8,514 nt of DNA from Alphaproteobacteria bacterium (GTDB taxonomy: Bacteria > Pseudomonadota > Alphaproteobacteria > UBA2136 > UBA6156), in assembly GCA_027489415.1 (NCBI GenBank), contig JAIXZU010000028.1, positions 1 through 8,514 of the forward strand. The letters run 5' to 3'. A model generated the notes under the pieces. The model saw only the letters and a program-made list of their open reading frames with translations, ran no database searches and was not told where the DNA came from. Positions 1 through 7,225 of the stretch are shown in pieces. The number at the start of each line of letters is the position of its first letter. Position 1 is the first letter of the stretch. A program made the translations under genes and the position numbers.

Positions 1-456
1 AGTCACCTTGTTTTCCAGCACAACAGGAAGAATATCATGCACATAGTAGGGCAAAACACGTGCCACAGTGTCGCGTAAACTCTCACCTCCGGGCGGTGGC
101 ACATCATAAGCCCGCCGCCAAATATGAACCTGTTCTTCGCCCCATTTCTTGCGGGCTTCGTCCTTATCAAGGCCGGTTAAATCACCATAGTCACGCTCAT
201 TTAGGGCCTCATCACGGACAACATCCAACGTGCATCCAAGCTCCTGTAAAATGATGTCACACGTATTCGCCGCCCGCTGAAGCTTAGAGCTAAAAGCCGC
301 ATCCACGCTCGAAAAACCAGCGTTCTTCAACCGCGCACCAGCATCTTTGGCTTCACTCTGTCCCTGCTCAGTCAAGGGTTGGTCGCGCCAACCCGTGAAC
401 TGGTTCAAGCGGTTACCCTCACTTTGCCCATGGCGTGTAAGTATCAAAGTATGCAT
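1..456 (-). CDS. gpmA: 2,3-bisphosphoglycerate-dependent phosphoglycerate mutase, 3'-truncated by window edge
   Basis: This gene encodes a cofactor-dependent phosphoglycerate mutase, which interconverts 3- and 2-phosphoglycerate in cytosolic glycolysis through a phosphohistidine. I translated the 152 codons present by hand from the reverse strand. The N terminus carries the phosphohistidine motif TRHGQSEGN, with R8 and the nucleophile H9. After it come FTGW (20-23), R61 in SSKLQRA, ALNERDYGDLTGLDK (84-98, with acid/base E87, plus Y90 and K98), WRRAYDVPPPGGESL (113-127) and DT at 129-130. These are the ordered dPGM signatures. The second catalytic histidine and the C terminus lie beyond the left edge. 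The start ATG (454-456) has AGGAG six bases upstream, and this sequence overlaps the eno stop codon, nine bases away, so the gene is very probably co-transcribed and translationally coupled to eno. The residue after SE is Gly where many homologues have Trp. The gpmA assignment is secure; only the missing end is unknown. Confidence 0.95.
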   Translation of the reverse strand, partial: MHTLILTRHGQSEGNRLNQFTGWRDQPLTEQGQSEAKDAGARLKNAGFSSVDAAFSSKLQRAANTCDIILQELGCTLDVVRDEALNERDYGDLTGLDKDEARKKWGEEQVHIWRRAYDVPPPGGESLRDTVARVLPYYVHDILPVVLENKVT

Positions 457-462
457 TTTAAA

Positions 463-468
463 CTCCTA
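463..468 (-). promoter_or_regulatory. gpmA ribosome binding site overlapping the eno stop codon
   Basis: On the minus strand the sequence TAGGAG combines the eno stop TAG (466-468) with an AGGAG Shine-Dalgarno (463-467), six bases before the gpmA ATG. A ribosome finishing eno would stop on the gpmA initiation site. This is the usual geometry of translational coupling, which here is inferred from the sequence alone. Confidence 0.8.
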
Positions 469-1737
469 GTTAAATGCCGGGCTGAAGCTGGCTTTAGCAC
501 CCAGCTCAATCTCAATTTCCAGCAAACGGTTGTACTTCGCCATCCGCTCGCTACGGCATGCGGAGCCGGTCTTAATCTGCCCACCACCCATAGCCACAGA
601 CAAATCAGCAAGGAAGGTATCTTCAGTTTCACCAGAACGATGGGAAATTACATAGTTCCAACCTGCACTCTTGCAAAGCTCAATGGCAGCAACGGTTTCG
701 GTCACAGTACCAATCTGGTTAAGCTTAATCAGCACGGCATTTGCAGCCTTTTTCTCAATACCCTTAGTCACAAAGCTAGGGTTGGTTACAAACAGGTCAT
801 CACCCACAATCTGAACCTTGCTGCCAATTTCAGCTGTCATGGTTGCAAAGCCGTCCCAATCATTCTCGTCCAATCCATCCTCAATCGAAACAATCGGGTA
901 ACGCTTACACCAGCCCTTATAGAGGTCAATCATCTCACGGGCGGTCTTCATACCTCCACCGGATTTCTCAAGGTTGTACTGGCCTTTTTCAAAGAAGGAG
1001 CTTGCAGCCACATCCATTGCCAAAGCAATATCTTTACCTGGAACATATCCAGCAGCTTTAATCGCCTCCAAGATGACTTCACAAGCCTCTTCATTACTCT
1101 TCAGGTTAGGCGCAAAACCTCCCTCATCGCCAACAGCTGTGGAGTATCCTTTGGAGTGAAGGATCTTCGAAAGCGCATGGAAAGTCTCAGTCCCAGCGCG
1201 CAAAGCGTCGGAATACTTGGTAAAACCAATGGGCATTACCATGAACTCCTGGAAGTCAACGCTGTTATCAGCATGCTTTCCGCCGTTAATGATGTTCATC
1301 ATCGGCACAGGCAAACGGTTCGCCTCGGCGCCACCAAGGTAGGCATAAAGCGGTATTCCCTTAACTAATGCACCAGCACGAGCCACAGCAAGGGAAACAC
1401 CCAAAATAGCATTCGCCCCAAGCTTGGATTTATTCGGCGTACCATCCATATCAATCATGAGTTGGTCAATGTCAGCCTGCGCAGTAGGCTCTTTGCCAAC
1501 TAAAGCGGGTGTAATTACATCATTCACATTGGCCACTGCTTTTAATACACCCTTTCCAAGGTAGCGGCTTGTGTCACCATCACGTAGCTCAACTGCCTCA
1601 TGCTCACCGGTGGACGCTCCAGAGGGAACCGCAGCAGAAACGCTCCGTCCATCGGACAACCCCAGAACAACGCGAACAGTCGGGTTACCGCGTGAATCCA
1701 GAATTTCATGGGCAAAAATATGTGAAATAGTAGTCAT
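466..1737 (-). CDS. eno: Enolase (phosphopyruvate hydratase)
   Basis: Enolase dehydrates 2-phosphoglycerate to phosphoenolpyruvate in glycolysis, with Mg2+ as cofactor. The 423-residue product is close to the usual 425-435. Visible landmarks in order are EILDSRGNPT (11-20), the mobile loop PSGASTGEH (38-46), LGANAILGVSLA (106-117), GGKHADNSVDFQE with H155 and E164, VGDEGGFAPN with E205, metal ligands D242 (MDVAAS), E286 (SIEDGLDE) and D313 (VGDDL), general base K338 (LIKLNQIGT), SHRSGETEDT (365-374) and K389 in GQIKTGSACRSERMAKYN. No catalytic residue is missing. The open frame continues upstream to 1791, but I chose the ATG at 1735-1737: it gives the family N terminus, and GGAGAT lies seven bases before it. 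Downstream gpmA follows nine bases after the stop. Upstream oxyR is co-oriented, 112 bases away. Residues 22-26 (RVVLG) differ from the more common acidic EVDV stretch, so this is a somewhat divergent family member. Confidence 0.97.
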   Translation of the reverse strand: MTTISHIFAHEILDSRGNPTVRVVLGLSDGRSVSAAVPSGASTGEHEAVELRDGDTSRYLGKGVLKAVANVNDVITPALVGKEPTAQADIDQLMIDMDGTPNKSKLGANAILGVSLAVARAGALVKGIPLYAYLGGAEANRLPVPMMNIINGGKHADNSVDFQEFMVMPIGFTKYSDALRAGTETFHALSKILHSKGYSTAVGDEGGFAPNLKSNEEACEVILEAIKAAGYVPGKDIALAMDVAASSFFEKGQYNLEKSGGGMKTAREMIDLYKGWCKRYPIVSIEDGLDENDWDGFATMTAEIGSKVQIVGDDLFVTNPSFVTKGIEKKAANAVLIKLNQIGTVTETVAAIELCKSAGWNYVISHRSGETEDTFLADLSVAMGGGQIKTGSACRSERMAKYNRLLEIEIELGAKASFSPAFN

Positions 1738-1762
1738 AAAGAACATCTCCATGTTTGCAAAA

Positions 1763-1791
1763 TTGATACGAGACCGGATTGCTCCGTTCAA
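1763..1791 (-). promoter_or_regulatory. Candidate eno-gpmA promoter
   Basis: Reading the minus strand, TTGAAC (1786-1791) and TATCAA (1763-1768) are separated by 17 bases. Each matches four of six positions of the sigma-70 consensus. A start site about seven bases further on would give a leader of roughly 20 bases that includes the GGAGAT ribosome site. This is a weak pattern match only; a TTGACT at the far side of the gap has no good partner. Confidence 0.35.
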
Positions 1792-1822
1792 AGTAAAAAG
1801 TCAACTCCACTAAACTCTATGC

Positions 1823-1832
1823 CCGTTAACGG
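1823..1832. repeat. 10-bp perfect palindrome in the oxyR-eno gap
   Basis: CCGTTAACGG is a perfect palindrome located 17 bases after the oxyR stop codon. Its right arm extends to AACGGAG (1828-1834), which is also complementary to CTCCGTT at 1782-1788. It is too short to be a convincing terminator, and no T-run follows on the minus strand. It could be a small operator for eno or a chance palindrome. Confidence 0.35.
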
Positions 1833-1849
1833 AGTAATCATTCTTACTG

Positions 1850-2749
1850 TTATGTATGCTGTGAATAAGTCGGAAACAAACTAATAATCTTTGAAATTTC
1901 TAAATATTTTTCATGCATATAACTGTCTTTTCTCCATACTAGTCCCACTGTGCGTGCAGGCGCTGGCTCAGAAAATGCACTGACACAAACGTCTTTTAAA
2001 CCAGATGCCAATGAAACAGCCATAGAGGGTATAACAGTAACTCCCATTCTTGCTGCGACCATTTGCACAAGTGTTGAAAGGCTGCTCGCATCAAGCTCAT
2101 TTCGTCCCATCACAGAGGGCAACTGGCAAAGGGATATAGCCTGTTCACGGAAGCAATGCCCTTCTTCAAGGAGTAGAACCCTATGATGATGAAGGTCACT
2201 AAGGTGGGGAGGGGTATCAAATGTCTCTTGAGCCGACGATATGAAAAGGAAAGGCTCTGTAAAAAGGGGCTGTTCAACAAGAGAGGAGTCACCCAATGGC
2301 AGGGCAACAATCGCCATATCAAGCTCGCCACGTTTCAACTCTTCAACGAGTTTATGGGTAACAGCTTCTCGCGCACTTAATTCTAAATGTGGAGAATGAC
2401 CTTTCAATGTTTGAATCACAAACGGCAGCATGTAGGGGGCAACGGTGGGTATCAGGCCTAGCCGGATTCGTCCCAACATCGAATCCGCTTCGGATCTGGT
2501 AAATTCTTCAAGCTCATCAACCGCGCGTAAAATATCATGAACCCGTGGCAAAATTTTACGTCCAAGTTCACTTAATTCAATGTGTCCGCGTTGGCGTTCA
2601 ATAAGCTTGTAGCCAAGCACCTCCTCCATATCTTTAATCTGAATGGATAATGCGGGTTGAGAAATACGGCTTGCCTCAGCCGCACGTAAAAAATGTTTAT
2701 GCTGGGCCAGCGCGGCAAAGTAACGCAAGTGTTTTAAAGTTAGTGTCAT
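1850..2749 (-). CDS. oxyR: LysR-type hydrogen peroxide-sensing regulator OxyR
   Basis: OxyR is a cytosolic LysR-family transcription factor that hydrogen peroxide activates through disulfide formation; it then switches on peroxide defence genes such as katG. The 299-residue product has an N-terminal winged helix-turn-helix (about 1-60; LRAAEASRISQPALSIQIKDMEEVLG is the recognition region). A linker helix follows, then a periplasmic-binding-like sensor domain (about 92-295). The decisive feature is GHCFREQAISLC, which places Cys199, His198, Arg201 and Cys208 at the same numbers as the peroxidatic and resolving cysteines of E. coli OxyR. The tail motif ARTVGLVWR (265-273) also fits OxyR. An additional Cys255 is present. 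The gene is transcribed divergently from katG, the classic target. No Shine-Dalgarno precedes the ATG at 2747-2749, yet this start gives the family N terminus. The functional identity is very likely; the regulon beyond katG is unknown. Confidence 0.95.
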   Translation of the reverse strand: MTLTLKHLRYFAALAQHKHFLRAAEASRISQPALSIQIKDMEEVLGYKLIERQRGHIELSELGRKILPRVHDILRAVDELEEFTRSEADSMLGRIRLGLIPTVAPYMLPFVIQTLKGHSPHLELSAREAVTHKLVEELKRGELDMAIVALPLGDSSLVEQPLFTEPFLFISSAQETFDTPPHLSDLHHHRVLLLEEGHCFREQAISLCQLPSVMGRNELDASSLSTLVQMVAARMGVTVIPSMAVSLASGLKDVCVSAFSEPAPARTVGLVWRKDSYMHEKYLEISKIISLFPTYSQHT

Positions 2750-2750
2750 G

Positions 2751-2787
2751 ATAAGTAAAATTTATCACAATTATAAAAAATAACAAT
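2751..2787. promoter_or_regulatory. Candidate tandem OxyR operator between oxyR and katG
   Basis: The published OxyR site is two ATAGnTnnnAnCTAT half-sites separated by seven bases. Here the first half-site (2751-2765) reads ATAAGTAAAATTTAT and matches 8 of 10 specified positions. It is part of the perfect dyad GATAA-n7-TTATC (2750-2766). After exactly seven bases, the second half-site (2773-2787) reads ATAAAAAATAACAAT and matches 7 of 10. The correct phasing supports a real site, but the AT-rich background raises the chance-match rate. Confidence 0.6.
2770..2775 (-). promoter_or_regulatory. oxyR -10 element (TATAAT) inside the OxyR operator
   Basis: On the minus strand, 2775 to 2770 reads TATAAT, a perfect -10 hexamer, 20 bases before the oxyR ATG. 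The hexamer 17 bases upstream (CTATTT) is a poor -35. Transcription from here would start near 2763 and leave only about 13 leader bases. The element lies within the proposed OxyR site, so OxyR binding should repress its own gene, as is known for E. coli OxyR. Confidence 0.45.
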
Positions 2788-2808
2788 TTTTTAAATAGCG
2801 ATGCATCT

Positions 2809-2833
2809 GTTAATGTCTGGCCAAAGAGAAGGA
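2809..2833 (+). promoter_or_regulatory. Candidate katG -10 region and ribosome binding site
   Basis: GTTAATGT (2809-2816) contains a plausible -10 (TAATGT at 2811). The hexamer 17 bases upstream (from 2788) is a T-rich non-consensus -35 that directly abuts the OxyR operator ending at 2787. This is the arrangement expected of an activator-dependent promoter. AAGGA (2829-2833) is the ribosome site, eight bases before the katG ATG. The -10 assignment is tentative; the ribosome site is clear. Confidence 0.4.
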
Positions 2834-2841
2834 ACCAAACA

Positions 2842-5010
2842 ATGACATCACCATCCACAGGCAAATGTCCCGTCTTGCACGGGGCCTTAACAACATCCGG
2901 CATGTCAAACACCGCTTGGTGGCCCAATACATTGAATTTGGACATTCTTCACCAGCATGACACTAAAACCAATCCGCTCGGTAAGTCATTTAATTATCGC
3001 GAAGAACTTAAAAAGTTGGATATCCCCGCCCTGAAAGCGGACCTCCACAAACTGATGACCGAAAGCCAACCTTGGTGGCCGGCGGACTGGGGCCACTACG
3101 GCGGTCTGATGATCCGTATGTCTTGGCATGCCGCAGGCTCCTACCGTACTGCGGACGGTCGCGGTGGCGCGGGCACAGGCAACCTTCGCTTTGCGCCATT
3201 AAACTCCTGGCCGGACAACGCCAATCTGGATAAAGCCCGCCGTCTCCTCTGGCCCATCAAAAAGAAATACGGCAACAGCGTCAGCTGGGCGGACCTCTTA
3301 GTCTTGGCTGGAACAATCGCCTACGAAAGTATGGGCCTCAAAACCTTTGGGTTTGCCTTCGGCCGCGAGGATATCTGGCATCCGGAAAAAGATATCTACT
3401 GGGGTAACGAAAAAGAATGGCTGGCGCCAAGCGATGAACGTTACGCGGACGTCACCAATCCCAGCACAATGGAAAATCCGCTTGCCGCGGTACAAATGGG
3501 GCTTATCTACGTCAACCCCACCGGTGTAAACGGCAATCCTAACCCTCTGGAAACCGCCAAGCATGTCCGCGAAACCTTCGCCCGTATGGCCATGAATGAC
3601 GAAGAAACAGTTGCGCTCACAGCTGGCGGCCACACTGTTGGTAAATGCCACGGCAATGGCAATGCCGCCAATCTTGGGCCATCCCCCGAAGGTTCGGATA
3701 TCGCCGAAGCCGGCCTAGGCTGGATGAATCACACCACTCGCAGCATTGGGCGGGACACAATCACCAGCGGTATCGAAGGCGCATGGACAACAAACCCCAC
3801 GAAATGGGACAACGGCTACTTCAAGCTCTTGTTTGGTTACGAATGGGAACTGAAAAAGTCACCAGCTGGCTCTTGGCAATGGGAACCAATCAACATCCGT
3901 GAGGAAGACAAACCCGTAGACGTTGAGGACCCGTCAATTCGCCACAACCCGATTATGACGGATGCCGACATGGCCATGAAAATGGACCCCGCTTACCGTG
4001 CCATCTCGGAACGATTTGCTAAGGATCATGAAGCCTTCTCAGATGCCTTCGCCCGCGCATGGTTCAAACTCACACACCGGGATATGGGACCCAAAGTCCG
4101 CTATATCGGCCCGGATGTTCCGGCAGAAGACCTCATCTGGCAGGATCCCATTCCCCAAGGCCCGACCGGATACGACATCCAAGCGCTTAAAAAGGCTATC
4201 GCAGCCAGCGGTCTCAGCAATGCAGAAATGATCACAACCGCCTGGGACAGCGCCCGCACCTTCCGCCAGTCGGACCTCCGCGGCGGTGCTAACGGCGCTC
4301 GCATTCGCCTCGCCCCCCAGCGCACATGGGAGGGTAACGAGCCCGAACGCCTGAATAAAGTGCTGTCGGCATTGGAACCTCTCGCTAAAGCCGCTGGAGC
4401 CAGCATTGCGGATACAATCGTCCTCGCCGGTAACATCGGTATCGAAAACGCTGCCGCAGCAGCGGGTCACATGGTTGAAGTGCCGTTTGCGCCGGGCAGG
4501 GGGGATGCCTCAGATGCCCAAACCGACGCAGAGTCCTTCGCGCCGCTGGAACCAGTTGCGGACGGTTTCCGCAATTGGCAAAAGAAAGACTACGTCGTAA
4601 GTCCTGAAGAATTGCTGCTGGACAGAGCTCAACTCATGGGCCTCACCGCTGCGGAAATGACAGTTCTGGTCGGTGGTATGCGAATACTGGATACGAATTA
4701 TGGCGGCACTCAACACGGTGTGTTCACACAACGGAAAGGTACACTGAGCCCGGACTTCTTCACCACGCTCACGGATATGTCCTACACCTGGGTGCCAACA
4801 GGTCGAAACCTTTACGAAATCCGCGAACGCACAACGGGTAAAGTCAAATACACCGCAACAAGAGTGGACCTCGTCTTCGGTTCAAACTCAATCTTGCGGG
4901 CTTATGCAGAAGTCTACGCACAGGACGACAACGCCGGAAAGTTCGTGAACGACTTCGTCGCAGCATGGGTTAAAGTCATGAATGCGGACCGCTTTGACAT
5001 CACAAACTAA
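2842..5010 (+). CDS. katG: Bifunctional catalase-peroxidase KatG
   Basis: KatG is a haem enzyme that dismutates hydrogen peroxide and also acts as a broad peroxidase; it is normally cytosolic. The 722-residue protein has the usual two-domain length and no signal peptide. It begins with the family hallmark KCPVLHGALTTSG (8-20). The distal haem triad is R92, W95 and H96 in IRMSWHAAGSYR. The covalent Met-Tyr-Trp adduct that gives catalase activity is complete: W95, Y223 (LIYVNP) and M249 (ARMAMND). The proximal side has H264 (GGHTVGKCHG), W322 (KWDN) and D376. The mobile arginine is R420 (HRDMGPKVRYIGP). The C-terminal haemless domain runs from about 440 to the end (VNDFVAAWVKVMNADRFD). C269 replaces the more common Thr or Ala after GK. 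Translation ends with tandem TAA codons, followed by a strong terminator. The divergent oxyR and the intervening operator indicate peroxide-inducible expression. The assignment is secure. Confidence 0.98.
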   Translation: MTSPSTGKCPVLHGALTTSGMSNTAWWPNTLNLDILHQHDTKTNPLGKSFNYREELKKLDIPALKADLHKLMTESQPWWPADWGHYGGLMIRMSWHAAGSYRTADGRGGAGTGNLRFAPLNSWPDNANLDKARRLLWPIKKKYGNSVSWADLLVLAGTIAYESMGLKTFGFAFGREDIWHPEKDIYWGNEKEWLAPSDERYADVTNPSTMENPLAAVQMGLIYVNPTGVNGNPNPLETAKHVRETFARMAMNDEETVALTAGGHTVGKCHGNGNAANLGPSPEGSDIAEAGLGWMNHTTRSIGRDTITSGIEGAWTTNPTKWDNGYFKLLFGYEWELKKSPAGSWQWEPINIREEDKPVDVEDPSIRHNPIMTDADMAMKMDPAYRAISERFAKDHEAFSDAFARAWFKLTHRDMGPKVRYIGPDVPAEDLIWQDPIPQGPTGYDIQALKKAIAASGLSNAEMITTAWDSARTFRQSDLRGGANGARIRLAPQRTWEGNEPERLNKVLSALEPLAKAAGASIADTIVLAGNIGIENAAAAAGHMVEVPFAPGRGDASDAQTDAESFAPLEPVADGFRNWQKKDYVVSPEELLLDRAQLMGLTAAEMTVLVGGMRILDTNYGGTQHGVFTQRKGTLSPDFFTTLTDMSYTWVPTGRNLYEIRERTTGKVKYTATRVDLVFGSNSILRAYAEVYAQDDNAGKFVNDFVAAWVKVMNADRFDITN

Positions 5011-5021
5011 TAAAATCATGC

Positions 5022-5054
5022 AAATAAGCCCCCGAAATCGGGGGCTTATTTTTT
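5022..5054 (+). terminator. Intrinsic terminator of katG
   Basis: A 13-bp perfect stem (5022-5034 with 5039-5051, core AAGCCCCCG/CGGGGGCTT) closes a four-base AAAT loop. The run TTTTTT (5049-5054) ends the element. It starts 11 bases after the katG stop and should insulate the antiporter gene from katG induction. Confidence 0.93.
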
Positions 5055-5084
5055 GACCGTTTAATGATGAAAAATGAATATAAA
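5053..5084 (+). promoter_or_regulatory. Candidate promoter for the antiporter gene
   Basis: TTGACC (5053-5058) matches the -35 consensus at five of six positions and overlaps the T-run of the katG terminator. TATAAA (5079-5084) is the best -10 match, but the spacer is 20 bases, longer than ideal. At 17 bases the hexamer is only GAATAT. Some promoter is required here because of the terminator just upstream; its exact position is uncertain. Confidence 0.35.
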
Positions 5085-5098
5085 TCATTGTAAGCAAA

Positions 5099-5110
5099 AG
5101 GACGCAGGAG
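5099..5110 (+). promoter_or_regulatory. Ambiguous ribosome binding sites for the antiporter
   Basis: Two purine blocks precede the gene: AGGA (5099-5102) and AGGAG (5106-5110). The first in-frame ATG (5114) is 3 bases after AGGAG and 11 after AGGA. The second in-frame ATG (5123, residue 4) is 12 bases after AGGAG. Neither spacing is ideal, so the start is either residue 1 or residue 4. The difference is three residues and does not affect function. Confidence 0.5.
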
Positions 5111-5113
5111 TAT

Positions 5114-7192
5114 ATGCATGGCATGACACTTACAGCCCTCCTTGCTCTTTTTGCCCTTCTAGCCATAAGCTGCGGCACCTATTATGTCTCGGAACGTATC
5201 AAAGTTCCCTATACAGTTCTGCTCGTAGCAGTAGGCTTGCTTTTGGTTCCAATAACCAAAATCCCCGCTTTTGAATTTTTAAAGGACTTCACCCTAACAC
5301 CCGAACTACTGTTCTATCTATTCCTGCCAATCCTCATCTTTGAAGCAGGTTACAACATTAAGCTACGGCAATTACAGGAGAATATATATTCTATCTCAGG
5401 AATGGCCGTAATCTCGCTCATCCTATCTGTACTTGTAGTTGCAGGTGGTCTTTATGGCGCATTCTCTCTAATCAATCTGGCTATTCCATTCATAGTTCTT
5501 CTTATTTTTGGTGCCCTTATTTCTGCAACCGATCCCGTAGCCGTTCTTGCTCTCTTCAAAGAATACGGTGCTCCCCGCCGTCTTTCACTCATGTTTGAAG
5601 GCGAAAGTCTATTTAACGATGGTACAGCAGTAGCTCTATTCCTCGTTCTCTTGGAAGTAGCCTTAAAGGGCTACAATGGAGTTTCCACGATCGCAGAGGG
5701 GCTTTTCCTCTTCGTCAGCATGGTCGTGGGCGGTGTCATCTTCGGTCTAGTAATGGGTATCCTCTTTGCAAAGTTAATCGAACTCACGCGCAGTAACGAG
5801 AACGTAAGCATTCTACTTATGCTTGTGCTGGCTCACCTATCCTTCATCCTTGCAGAAGTTGTCTCTCACCACCTTGTCATCGCAGGCATGGAAATCAAAA
5901 TATCTGCCATTATCGCAACAACCATTGCATCAATTGTTCTTGGGAACTACGGCCGCTATAAAGCTGCTCCACAAGCAGAGGAATTTATTCATAAATTCTG
6001 GGGTCAGTTCGCGTTTATGGTGAATTCTCTCGTATTCATTCTCATGGGCCTTTTGTTCGCTGCCCTGCCATTCAGCATGCTGGAGCTGCTTCTTCCCATC
6101 GCTATTGCCGTCGTTGTCGTTGCTGTTGCTCGGGCGTTCTCGGTGTATCCTGTTGTGTGGGCGCTCAATGCCTTGCGTCTGGAGGAAAATATTCCCCCCA
6201 CATGGCAACACCTCCTCGCTTGGGGCAGCCTGCGTGGCGCACTCGCTATTACAATGGTACTCCTCATACCTGCCGACTGGGCTCCTCAAAACTGGGCCTA
6301 TGACTTCACCCCTCGGGACTTCATCATGGCGCTCACAATCGGTTGCATCTACGCAACCCTGTTTATCAAAGCCTTAACGATCGGGCCGATGATCCGCCGT
6401 ATGGGGCTGGATTCTCTCAGCGAAGTTGAGAAAATCGAATACCGTGATGCCTCTGCATATATTCACCGTCATGTGTTGAATCGCTTAGCAACTTTGAAAG
6501 ATAAAGGCTACGTGGACACCTTAAGCCACGATAAAGTCCAGCAACGCATGGAGGCAATCCACCAGCGCGCCCAGAGTCGCTTCAAAGCTCCGGAAAAATC
6601 AGCTCTCATGCATGCGGCAGTCAACATGCACGCACTGGGTATTGAACGCTATTATCTGCATGACCTCCTCCGCCACGGCGAAATCAACGACCGTATCATG
6701 CGCCGTGTGGAAGCCATGATAAGCAACCAGCTGGATAGGCTGGAGCGCGGTGAAATTCTGGGAGATCACCCGGGCTCCGTTCCAGGGGATTGGCTGGATA
6801 TTCTGATCACAAAAATCTCCAGCATGATTGGCTACCGTAAAAATCAAGCATTTGAGGACGCCTTCCTTTACTACCGTGCCAAGGCAATCATTTCCCGCAA
6901 GGTTGTAAAGGAGATGTCACAGTACTGCGATGAAAAAATTCAACTTTTCAGTCAAGATGACGTGCAGCCGGTAATTGGAAGATACCGTAACTACCAGAAG
7001 AATGCCGAGGCCCACATGGCAAAACTGGTTACCGACCATGGAAAATCCTTGGAAAAAATCAATGCCTCACTGGCCTCGTTAGCGGCGGATAAACACCAGC
7101 ATGAACTGTTGGACGAGCTTCTCCACCGTGAACTGGTTTCACCCAAGGTTCACATCAGCCTCCAAAGCAAGCTTGAGATTCAAAAGAATTAA
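5114..7192 (+). CDS. CPA1-family Na+/H+ antiporter (NhaP type) with long cytoplasmic C-terminal domain
   Basis: This inner-membrane cation/proton antiporter exchanges Na+ (possibly K+ or Li+) for protons, for pH and salt homeostasis. The 692-residue protein has a membrane domain of about 430 residues with roughly a dozen hydrophobic segments. It contains the CPA1 signatures: LFLPILIFEAGY (69-80), ISATDPVAVLALF (136-148, unwound TM4 with T139-D140), FEGESLFNDGTAV (161-173, with the Asn168-Asp169 pair of electroneutral exchangers) and WGSLRGALA (370-378, with R374). From about 431 to 692 the sequence is soluble, charged and probably largely helical. It has no motif I recognise and is much longer than in minimal exchangers; it may be a regulatory or dimerisation tail. 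The gene stands alone between the katG terminator and the pnuC leader. The ion specificity cannot be read from the sequence, so I give no gene symbol. The family assignment is very sure. Confidence 0.93.
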   Translation: MHGMTLTALLALFALLAISCGTYYVSERIKVPYTVLLVAVGLLLVPITKIPAFEFLKDFTLTPELLFYLFLPILIFEAGYNIKLRQLQENIYSISGMAVISLILSVLVVAGGLYGAFSLINLAIPFIVLLIFGALISATDPVAVLALFKEYGAPRRLSLMFEGESLFNDGTAVALFLVLLEVALKGYNGVSTIAEGLFLFVSMVVGGVIFGLVMGILFAKLIELTRSNENVSILLMLVLAHLSFILAEVVSHHLVIAGMEIKISAIIATTIASIVLGNYGRYKAAPQAEEFIHKFWGQFAFMVNSLVFILMGLLFAALPFSMLELLLPIAIAVVVVAVARAFSVYPVVWALNALRLEENIPPTWQHLLAWGSLRGALAITMVLLIPADWAPQNWAYDFTPRDFIMALTIGCIYATLFIKALTIGPMIRRMGLDSLSEVEKIEYRDASAYIHRHVLNRLATLKDKGYVDTLSHDKVQQRMEAIHQRAQSRFKAPEKSALMHAAVNMHALGIERYYLHDLLRHGEINDRIMRRVEAMISNQLDRLERGEILGDHPGSVPGDWLDILITKISSMIGYRKNQAFEDAFLYYRAKAIISRKVVKEMSQYCDEKIQLFSQDDVQPVIGRYRNYQKNAEAHMAKLVTDHGKSLEKINASLASLAADKHQHELLDELLHRELVSPKVHISLQSKLEIQKN

Positions 7193-7225
7193 GTGCTTGA
7201 TTCTAAATGTTAAAATATGCCTAGC

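Noticed and set aside
379..1368. A 329-codon open frame on the plus strand opposite eno and the gpmA start.
   Set aside because: It lies antisense to two unmistakable glycolytic genes, its translation resembles no protein family, and its start is inside gpmA. Long antisense frames are common opposite conserved genes with biased codon use.
1738..1791. Enolase starting 18 residues further upstream at 1791.
   Set aside because: The added residues do not match enolase N termini, and the GGAGAT ribosome site lies inside that extension, positioned for the ATG at 1737.
1782..1834. The CTCCGTT/AACGGAG inverted repeat as an oxyR terminator.
   Set aside because: It has seven pairs, a 39-base loop and no following T-run on the minus strand. 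It is not a credible intrinsic terminator.
4039..4470. Minus-strand open frames of 111-143 codons within katG.
   Set aside because: They are shadows of katG, whose full set of catalytic residues is present in the sense frame.
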